64,000 nucleotides of DNA, from positions 28,314,207-28,378,206 of the forward strand of contig NC_054704.1 in NCBI RefSeq assembly GCF_016097555.1, written 5' to 3'. Both the position numbers and the translations under genes were made by a program. The notes under the pieces are model-generated. The model saw nothing but the letters and a program-made list of their open reading frames with translations, searched no databases and was not told where the DNA came from. The DNA comes from Gigantopelta aegis. Lineage: Eukaryota; Mollusca; Gastropoda; Neomphalida; Peltospiridae. This document shows, piece after piece, positions 56,255 through 64,000 of this stretch; within the stretch, counting starts at the first letter, position 1; every line of letters begins with the position of its first letter.

Positions 56255-56366
56255 GTTGTATTCCTGCCCGCACAGGGGATTCCCCACTTTTTGTTGACAT
56301 TTATAGCCGTTATGAGTGCGATTTTTGCAATGCACGTTTGTATATAGTTCCCATTTTCAGTTTGAA

Positions 56367-56481
56367 TTAAAAAAAAACTGCAGGAAAAAAATTGGTAAAC
56401 TTTTTTTCTGTTATAAATAAGATGTTTGTCTAGCCAAAAACATAAAAATTAGTTAGACCCCTGATAGGTGGAACGAAACTT
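56367..56481 (-). repeat. Right terminal inverted repeat
   Basis: Partner of 51291-51404. On plus it ends gataggtggaacgaaactt. Confidence 0.85.
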
Positions 56482-56755
56482 CACGTTTTTCTGTTCAGCG
56501 GACGGCCTATTATGTAAAAACTAAAATACAAATATGTTCCAGCGATTATGACGTGGCAAACGCAATCAGTATTTATGCAGTGTTGACACTAGCAACAGCA
56601 CGGCTATTTTTAATTATATTTATTCCACCTTCTATATGCAATGTAGGGGCCTAGTTGAACTATTTTTCATGTGTAAACTATATTGTATACAATATACAGA
56701 GAAATAAACTAGTTTATTCGTTGGATCAACCTAACTATTCATACTATTATTCGAG

Positions 56756-56863
56756 AAAATCAGAAAGCTGAAGACGTTTTACACTTGGACAATACTGAGG
56801 ACCATGAACCAGTGGTGGAGGAAATTCTGACTCATCTCTTGCGCGTACCAGAAGTCGTGCAGG
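56756..56863 (+). CDS. Possible short coding exon, unknown
   Basis: The frame reads IRENQKAEDVLHLDNTEDHE, then PVVEEILTHLLRVPEVVQ, stopping at cag-gtaaca, a good donor at about 56862. The composition is protein-like, but the acceptor is uncertain. The next coding-like patch is at 57117, beyond a microsatellite. Unidentified. Confidence 0.35.
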
Positions 56864-57005
56864 TAACAGTGTACAAGTCTACTGAATTCATGACATGAAA
56901 GCAGTTTTAACGGGAGGACTGGGCTGTTACTGGTCCATGTTTGTTGCTAATTACTTTAAACAGGTGATATTTTCACACACACACGCACGCACGCACGCAC
57001 GCACG

Positions 57006-57097
<92 letters not shown>

Positions 57098-57113
57098 ATA
57101 TATATATATATTC
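57006..57113. repeat. (CT)n microsatellite with (TA)n end
   Basis: About 88 bp of CT repeats preceded by (GCAC)n and followed by (TA)n. Confidence 0.96.
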
Positions 57114-57114
57114 A

Positions 57115-57292
57115 AATGAAGCTTGTTATCGGTGTGCCCCACACTATTCGAACGCGTCGAAGCGTTGCGGCCTTTGTATTTGCGAGAAGTACTTTATTAT
57201 TTGCAATCCTACAACGGCGTCCCTGAATAAGCGAAACGAACTGGTCAGCAAATGTAGACACAAAGACAAATACCTCTTGAGTAATTTAACAT
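57115..57292 (+). CDS. Possible cysteine-rich coding fragment
   Basis: The frame reads NEACYRCAPHYSNASKRCGL, then CICEKYFIICNPTTASLNKR, NELVSKCRHKDKYLLSNLT and TGA at 57290-57292. Cysteines are spaced C-x2-C-x9-C-x2-C-x-C, zinc-finger-like. It looks coding, but no acceptor in phase with the 56.8 kb exon was found. Possibly a retroelement or gene relic; not identified. Confidence 0.4.
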
Positions 57293-57450
57293 GATTAGAA
57301 GAGACACGTTGCCGTAATTAATGTTCTATACAAATCACTCTGGTTTATGCACTGAAGAGTGCAGGTTCGCACAAACATCACGACCTGTACGAAACAGTAT
57401 TGTATGTAAATAAACCATGGAAGTCAAAGTATAATATATCCAAGTTATTA

Positions 57451-57457
<7 letters not shown>

Positions 57458-57520
<63 letters not shown>
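57458..57520. repeat. (TA)n microsatellite
   Basis: About 30 TA units. Confidence 0.96.
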
Positions 57521-58438
57521 CAGGCCCGTAGGAACGACTTTGGGAGTGGCGGATACAAACTATATCAGATTTTGGTTATAATGGCAAATATCATTGTGAT
57601 AAAAAAAAAGGATACGTATCGCTTTGTGAGGTCTCATCCTCCTACAAAATTGTTTTTGTAAATAATTTCAGTTTGGTTTGACGTAAGAAGAAAAGTAAAA
57701 ATGTTTTGGAAATAACAATATCGTCAACGAACCTAACTGCGTTATGCTTCCAACTCTGTTCGGTTTGTTTAATCGTGTACTGTTCGCGCAGCGCAGTCAA
57801 CATCCGATTTGTTGACGTCTGCATGTGGTTCATTTGTAATGTTTTTCTTCACAATTTGTGAACATTTTTATTGACAATAAAGTTCAGAAAAGTAAGTATC
57901 TCAATGCAAAACGTTACAAACTTAGGGGGGGGGGGGGTTACAAGCTATATTGTTACACAAAACCCCTTACATTTTCGTCCTTGTGGTGGCGGGGGGAGGG
58001 GTGGTTGTGCTGTTGATTCGCGTTACTTTATAATTTCATTAGTATATTTTAAAATTGCTTTGCAAATTTATTATAATTATTAGTTGAACAAACGTTTTCA
58101 TTGCTACTTGAACCAACAATGCATAATTCAGGACCGTACCCTGATCAAAATCCGGGAAGGGGGGGGGGGGGGACAAATGAAACCCTATACAAATTAAACC
58201 CTGAGATGTGTATGCTATTTTCTGGCCCTGTAATTAATGCCATCAAATGTGCATACATGATTACAGTTGGTCTACCTCCGCTCATTGAACGAACAAACGC
58301 AGGGGCTTAAGTCTATTTTTTCAATTAAAATCAATTTATTGTACATAACACTCACAGGGAGCAGGTACAAAAACAATAACAATTACGTATATGTACATGT
58401 TATTGTTCATGTTATATGATCGAGGGCGTAGCTCGAGA
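57521..58438. other. No recognisable gene
   Basis: G-runs at 57926-57938 and 58158-58171. A minus frame at 57642-57833 contains FVDDIVIS by chance; no RT context surrounds it. Confidence 0.5.
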
Positions 58439-58460
58439 TCTATTACACCCACCACTCAAC

Positions 58461-58660
58461 GGCCGCAATAACTGTGGTCTAACTAGACAAATCTCTCGGA
58501 AAAGGATGATGTAACTAACTACATGTAGCTTGTACCACGCCCCCATTACAGATTTATATTGTAGCTTTACTAGTACTGTTAGTGAAAGTGTCTGAAACAA
58601 TGTTCTAATTTACTTCCTGCTGAACTATATGTGACTTGTAGGCGTACCTTTCTTCCGCCA
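58461..58660 (+). repeat. Dispersed repeat shared with 15668-15690 and 16653-16775
   Basis: Shares cgcaataactgtggtctaac, acagatttatattgtag, caatgttctaatttactt and gctgaactata with the 15.7-16.8 kb locus. Here the blocks are contiguous, so the other locus has extra internal sequence. Confidence 0.75.
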
Positions 58661-58914
58661 TTCAGCAATCGCTAAAATTTAGGTTAAACACGCCCGTAGT
58701 CTAGCTACTGGATACGCCACGGGTAAAATCAAAGGGACCGACACCAAAGCGTGGTACAATACATAGTAGAACATGTATGGACTGGTTAACAAAGTAACAA
58801 TATCACGACTGCACTTCTGTGCTGTGAACTTAAACAAATTCTTTGCTTATGGAAAATCCAAATGGCGCTACTTAACTGGGTGTGACTAAACAACCACAAC
58901 AACAAAAACAACAA

Positions 58915-58919
58915 CAACA

Positions 58920-58977
<58 letters not shown>

Positions 58978-59223
58978 TTACTACTACTACTACTACTACT
59001 ATTGCTGCTGCTACTACTTAGTACTACTACTACTATACTACTACTTAGTACTACTACTACTTAGTACTACTACTACTACTACTGTTGCTGCTGCTACTAC
59101 TACTGCTACTACTACTACTACTACTGCTACTACTACTACTACTAGTACTACTATTGCTACTACTATTACTGCTGCTACTACTACTTAGTACTACTACTAC
59201 TACTATTACTACTGCTGCTGCTG

Positions 59224-59252
<29 letters not shown>
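58915..59252. repeat. (CTA)n/(CTG)n trinucleotide microsatellite
   Basis: Roughly 330 bp of CTA triplets with CTG and TAG interruptions. It gives a spurious poly-Leu frame. Confidence 0.97.
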
Positions 59253-59255
<3 letters not shown>

Positions 59256-59330
59256 GGGGCAGAGCAGGAAGAGGGGCTGGGGATGTCTCAATCAAAAATA
59301 TTATTAGTTTTAAATTATCAGGGGCGGCGC

Positions 59331-59567
59331 AATGATCCAGCCAGTGCACCACGACTGGTACATCAAAGGCCGTAGTATGTGATATCCTGTCTATGGGGTG
59401 GTGCGTATAAAAGATCCCTTGCTGCTAATCACAAAGAGTAGTCCATGAAGTGGCGACAGCAGGTTTCCTTACTCAATATCTGTGTGGTTCTTAACCATAT
59501 GTTTGACGCCATATAACCGTAAATAAAATGTGTTGAGTCTGTCGTGAAATAATTTCCTTCCTTCCTA
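59331..59567 (+). mobile_element. SINE, family B tail, 5'-truncated
   Basis: Starts at the core (ccagccagtgcaccacgact) and ends with the family B tail (cgccatataaccgtaaataa … tttccttcc). Confidence 0.9.
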
Positions 59568-60555
59568 ATTGCTAATAACAATAGTTAAGGCACTCGTACT
59601 AAACCCGTGACCGGTGCGGCGCCGAATAGCAAATGTTGGCTAATTACGGTTTATACAAAATATATAAAATTTATTATTTCAAATATTGTAGCATAGTCAA
59701 CATGGTCAGTGATGGACTATCATCATCATTGTCGTCTTATTCCGATTCAAGTATCATGATTGCTGCAGTAGCCACTTCCTCAACAGAAGCAGCCATGTTG
59801 GTGAAGTAACTTCCTGTTCCAAACTCATTCCTTTTGCTGACCAGGACAGAACAGTTGGAACATGTCCAGGAGAAGTGAAAGGAGCGCACCCATAATCGCG
59901 TTTTCCTGTGATTCACTTCCTGGGTCACTGACCTTCATTCGACACTGAGCTGAACCCCCTGCTCCTGAATAAGCTCATGCCGTAGTAGGCTGATAATGAG
60001 TTGTTTTACCCACCTAGGCTTATTCCCAGTGAAATACGCGTATGTTTAATTGTAAACGACGATGAACCTGATTACTCTGGTAGTTCAAGACAATGGCATG
60101 ACTTGTCATTGTGGATTGCGGCCTAAATAAACGGATGGCAGATATTACTATGGCTGCCAATGGATGGCGGGCGTACTGGAAATAAGTCTTAAAGAGATGG
60201 CGGGCCATCAAAACTTTCTGTTTATATCATGTTAGGGCAAGATGGAATGCCATTATCCAAGAACTCGGATTCAGTTTCATGTTTCTGTAGATCAATACTC
60301 ACTATAATTGTTGATGAAAAGTACACCGGTGTATGTGCAACGAATACTGGGTCTACTAAAGTGTCATTTCATTAGGTTGACATGAAACGGAGTACTCTTT
60401 ACATTAATGTCTACATTAAAATCTAAAGTACCTATCATGTTAGTAACGACACATGGCCATTTTCACCGCAAATCGTGTTCACCTATCTTCGACTGTTTAT
60501 CTCTACAAATATATTTAAATCTGTGTAGGCCAAGAACTTCCCACACTTGACACTC
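59568..60555. other. No recognisable gene
   Basis: Minus frame 59928-59737 (NHRKTRLWVRS…) has a faint transposase-like look but no supporting motif. Confidence 0.45.
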
Positions 60556-60599
60556 TCCAGTGAACTCTCGATTAGACAAGACGTGTCTTTGTGCTCTCT

Positions 60600-61272
60600 C
60601 GAGCTACTCCCCCTACTTTTTTTTTTCATATGGAAAGCTTGTGGAGTATCGCGTTGCGTACACTGGGACACGGACAATCGTGACCCTAGTGTACGGTGAT
60701 CCCAACAAACTACGGAAGAATAAGAAGAGGAACCGCGCGTCAGGGGTGGCACGAGAGGCGTCAGAGACCGCGACCAGCCCGGTTTCATTTCTGTGTGTAC
60801 CAGCTCAAGCGAAGTCGCCACCTCCGCGGAAAACGATACCTGTCGAGTTGGAGGCCCGAAAGGGTGCCGTTGTGAAACGCAAGGCTAACACACACTGCCT
60901 TGCGACCAGCCCGATATGGCGAGATCGTAGCCGCCCCGACCCAATCCGGAAGACCAGGGGGCGTAGACTTTGTCCGCGCACAAGCTCAAGCCAAGGTACC
61001 GTCACGTCATGAAAATGGATATCACCAGGAAAGAGGAGCTGTACGTCGGGACGGATACGCTCACATTCCAACCACGACCCAGTGGCAAGGGGGAGTTCGC
61101 AATCTACCCGACCAACACCAGTGGCGGAGTGGGCTTGGTCTACATCACTAAGCGGTGGAAGGATACTAACAACCAGGGACTCCTAGTGCCGGAGATGGAC
61201 AACGCCTCTCTTCATAAGCCACGAAGTGTAAAATTGCCGTATCCTAAAATTAATGGATATATATATTTTTAA
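60600..61272 (+). other. GC-rich coding-like patch, unidentified
   Basis: Base composition rises sharply here, and two plus frames look protein-like. The first is 60560-61012, with VEYRVAYTGTRTIVTLVYGD, then a basic and proline-rich stretch. The second is 60970-61272, whose part from 61012 reads MKMDITRKEELYVGTDTLTF, then GKGEFAIYPTNTSGGVGLVY and ITKRWKDTNN, with TAA at 61270-61272. The switch between frames near 61000 may be a splice or a frameshift. No family was recognised. A captured gene fragment, a viral or transposon structural gene, or a transferred sequence are all possible. Confidence 0.35.
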
Positions 61273-62290
61273 ATAATTTTTAGAAAGATTGTAGTAAGAG
61301 AACTACTCTTTAAAATGTGTACATGCACATGTACATGCAATACAAATTATTTTCTGACAATACCTGAGGTAGAAAAAAGAGGCTCTTTTAACATAAAAAA
61401 TTGTACTTGGTTGTCATACTTTCAGGGTTTGCAACAGCCCCCTTAACCCATGCTAGATACGTCCCTGTAAATATTAACGGTCAATACAAATGAATGGATG
61501 ATGTGAAATTCGTGTGTACTAACTAAAGTATAAACTTTTTATAATTTCTGCGTCAGCTTCCTTCCCATTCCTGAAAATATATTCTTTCATTAAAACTTAT
61601 ATGGCTTCATATATGAAAAATAACCACAGCACATTGTAATATTATAGTCCATGCTACTGTGAAATTGTAAGTCGACAAAACAAAGGTTTTGATTTATGAA
61701 GAAAATTGAGTTTTAATCAAATGTTGTCTGAGCGTACGGCGAAGAAGAAGAAAGAAGAAGAAGAAGAATCAAATGTAGCCTACTTTTGTTCATTCGAAAC
61801 TACTAAAGAATGTTTGCACATTTAGGTCCGTAAAAATGTTGTTAAATGATTTATCTTAATAATGTATAAGTAGTTTAAACTATCGTCGTAATTCAAAATA
61901 ACAAACAGCAAAAACGGAGATCATTACAATACTTTTTATTATTATTATTATTATTTGTTTAACTTTATACTACCCAAAACTTGTATTCTAATTTTTGTTT
62001 TAAATATCCAATCGCAAATGTTTAAAATGTGCGTGCGATAGGGGTCGTATAGTATATTACGGGCTAGCAAAGGTTGCAGACGATGATAGGTTACTGACAT
62101 AATCAGGTTACGGGACGATAAATATACATTTACGTCTATAATAAAGTTAGCACACCTCGTAAACTTTTGATATATTATTACTAATAATATTCTGCAACTA
62201 TTCCTGAAAATTTCAGCTCTGTACTATCTAATTTTGATCTAATGTTCCTGGACTACCAGTGGTAGGCAAACATTCGGTGTTTACACTATA
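61273..62290. other. No recognisable gene
   Basis: AT-rich with small GAA and TTA triplet tracts (61740-61770, 61938-61953). Confidence 0.5.
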
Positions 62291-62291
62291 G

Positions 62292-62681
62292 TAAAGTTTG
62301 TTTTATTTAATGACTAGAGCACATTGATTTTTTCTTATCATCGGCTATTGGACGTCAAACATATGGTCATTCTGACACTGTTTGTTTTTTTAGAGGAAAC
62401 CCGCTGTCGCCACATAGGCTACTCTTTTACGATAGGATGCAAGGGATCTTTTATTTGCGCTTCCCACAGCCAGGATAGCACAAACCATGGCCTTTGTTGA
62501 ACCAGTTATGGATCACTGGTCGGTGCAAGTGGTTTACACTTACCCATTGAGCCTTGCGGAGCACTCACTCGGGGTTTGGAGTCGGTATCTGGATTAAAAA
62601 TCCCATGCCTCGACTGGGATCCGAACCCAGTACCTACCAGTCTGGAGATCGATGGCTTACTATTGCGCCACCGAGGCCGGT
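62292..62681 (-). mobile_element. Mosaic SINE: family C head with family A tail
   Basis: On minus, head C (accggcctcggtggcgcaat … gggttcggatcc) and the C-type core join an A-type tail (gtccaatagccgatgataag … gtcattaaataaaac) instead of the usual B-type tail. The junction is near 62395. Confidence 0.88.
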
Positions 62682-62737
62682 CTATTCGTAATGAAGACAC
62701 GAAGAGACGCGTTTTCAGGACTAATAATAATAATAAT

Positions 62738-62760
62738 AATAATAATATAGACACGGCAGC
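62738..62760. repeat. (AAT)n tract
   Basis: Short (taa)n run just outside the SINE. Confidence 0.8.
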
Positions 62761-62819
62761 TTTAAATACAGCAGCTTTAAATGTTAAAAAATAAAATTTT
62801 GTTTTATTATTTTAAGCCA

Positions 62820-63200
62820 AAACACCAAAATGAAATAATTGATTAAAAAAGAATGTTTCGGGGCATGGCCCTGGGGGATTACATATCATGACCCACCTAA
62901 CCCGGCCAAATCTTTTTCTTCCTTTTTAAAATTATTATTATTATTTTACAATGCAATATTTAGTTATTCATTTAAAACATTGAGAACATGGTCAGCTAGG
63001 TTAATTTTCGCCCCCACCCCACCCACATGTCCAGACCACGGTACGGCCATGCGTTTAATTGGAGCTGGTACAAGAAATAGGTACTGGGGGGAATTTCGTC
63101 TGGTTTGTTTCTGCATACATTTGTATATATCAGCAAATATGCAGACTCGTCTTAATTGAACGCTATCAGCCTATATGAAAAAAGAAAAAAAATAGAGTGG
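62820..63200. other. No recognisable gene
   Basis: AT-rich with (TTA)n near 62930. No exon was recognised. Confidence 0.5.
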
Positions 63201-63206
63201 ATAAAA

Positions 63207-63293
63207 CAAGTTGTTTTTGTTTAACGACACCACTAGAACATAATGATTTATTATGCATCGGCTATTGGATGTTAAACATTTGGTAATTTGAAC
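63207..63293 (-). mobile_element. SINE family A tail, split by a LINE fragment
   Basis: gtttaacgacaccactagaa … gcatcggctattggatgt, aaacatttggtaattt. It resumes after the insertion at 63848 (ccatttggtaattttgacaa). Confidence 0.8.
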
Positions 63294-63847
63294 GTTGGGG
63301 AAAGTGGCTTCACCTTTTTAATGATACATAAAATTATATCTTGTATATTTGTATGCCTATGTTTCTATCTATAAAAAAACATATCTTTGCTATATCTCTT
63401 TTTAAACATCATACTTTTACTTTCATACTTTATCTGTCTTTTCTCTGTTAGATACCGAATGTCATTATTATTATATTAAATACCCAATAACAATCAGTTT
63501 TAAAGTTGACCTGGGTATCTAACTAATCTGTTCTTGAATTCTTTTCCTTATCTTCCCTTACCCTTTCCTTTTCTTCTCTCTTTTTTAATTTTTATTTTAT
63601 TCCATTTTGACCCTCAGATTACAATTTGAAACTAATTGTATGAGGAAGCCTATATAGATTGATATTTGTAAACAGAAAATCTTAAACATCACATATAATA
63701 TATATTTTTATAATTTTGTATGTCATACTATTTGTATATAACTTTTATGTGATACTGTAAGACAATGATTCAAGGCTCCCCAACCTTGACATTGCCTATG
63801 ATCTGGGTGTAATAATAATAATAATAATAATTAAAAAACAAACAAAA
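63294..63847 (+). mobile_element. Probable LINE 3'UTR fragment with (TAA)n tail
   Basis: Non-coding 550 bp ending gatctgggtg(taa)n and then A-rich. It is inserted within a SINE tail, and catttggtaatttga / catttggtaattttga on either side look like a target-site duplication. The tail type differs from the (ATTC)n LINE. Confidence 0.6.
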
Positions 63848-64000
63848 CCATTTGGTAATTTTGACAAGTAAAATTGGAAGTAAATTTTCAAAAGTAGTTA
63901 TATGAAAAATGCTATTGTGTATTTGAGCCAATTTTTATTTATATAGACGCAAAAACAACAATATGGAACGGTCTGAAATGTAAACTTGTAAAAGTGTTTT

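Larger units (their letters stand above)
51291..56481 (-). mobile_element. Putative DNA transposon with about 115 bp TIRs and a spliced gene
   Basis: Inverted terminal repeats at 51291-51404 and 56367-56481 (aagtttcgttccac..atc.ggggtcta, gtttttggctaga, cagaaaaaaagtttaccaa, cctgcagttttttt) are about 85% identical. They enclose only the four-exon minus-strand gene plus a SINE and a LINE fragment lying in its introns. The first exon's ATG is about 110 bp inside the right repeat. The last exon ends 1 kb from the left repeat. A weaker outward extension (tccgct) may exist. The true element ends and any target-site duplication were not resolved. Confidence 0.75.

Noticed and set aside
57642..57833. 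Minus frame containing FVDDIVIS, reminiscent of an RT motif
   Set aside because: No other RT motif in any frame nearby; chance match.
58882..59260. Poly-leucine frames
   Set aside because: Translation of a (CTA)n microsatellite.
59737..59928. Minus frame with RKTRLWVRS as a Harbinger transposase fragment
   Set aside because: Only one short motif fits; the following sequence does not match the family.

Overview
The window looks like a repeat-rich, AT-rich piece of an animal nuclear genome, most likely a marine mollusc and probably a gastropod. The reasons are spliced genes with canonical GT-AG introns, an OAS-type innate-immunity gene, many (TA)n, (TG)n and (CTA)n microsatellites, and about twenty copies of tRNA-headed SINEs of a kind I associate with molluscs. 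The species was not identified. Two runs of 200 N (17202-17401 and 33351-33550) are assembly gaps. No bacterial, organellar, rRNA, genuine tRNA or CRISPR features were seen.

Layout. 0-15 kb: no complete gene; dispersed repeats, SINEs, small inverted-repeat elements and one orphan coding exon (8812-9028). 15.0-33.35 kb, plus strand: an OAS-like gene in four phase-compatible exons (15059-15607, 30404-30677, 31865-32019, 33221-33343). Its first exon adds two C2H2 zinc fingers in front of the nucleotidyltransferase domain. Its 14.8 kb first intron holds microsatellites, three TA-flanked inverted-repeat elements set end to end in (TA)n tracts, and a decayed DIRS-type retrotransposon (about 24.1-27.5 kb, minus). 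33.5-37.1 kb: copies of a long unidentified repeat, MITEs and a SINE. 37.1-42.1 kb: a mariner-type transposase relic (plus) split by a degenerate gypsy-like retroelement (minus), whose 836-codon frame carries Gag, protease, integrase C-terminus and RNase H but no integrase or RT core. 43.3-44.4 kb: a membrane-protein first exon with a decayed inverted copy. 46-50.5 kb: LINE tails, SINEs and a tandem duplication best explained by recombination between two SINEs.

51.3-56.5 kb holds the most interesting object: about 115 bp terminal inverted repeats (51291-51404 and 56367-56481) enclosing a four-exon minus-strand gene. The exons join in phase (56254-55705, 54843-54702, 54176-54009, 53557-52429). 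The product has two C-x2-C...H-x3-C-Y modules and a WDNID...GAGTTHHTNG region that I recognise as a multi-copy family without a function known to me. It looks like a DNA transposon with a spliced gene, now carrying one in-frame TAA. 56.5-64 kb: microsatellites, SINEs, two coding-like patches (56.76-57.29 kb and 60.6-61.27 kb) and a LINE 3' fragment inserted in a SINE.

The genes do not form a pathway. The OAS-like gene is a probable host gene with antiviral potential, and almost everything else is mobile-element biology. The SINEs share their 3' tail with the local LINE, which points to LINE-dependent retroposition. All calls come from reading the sequence; nothing was searched or aligned by program.
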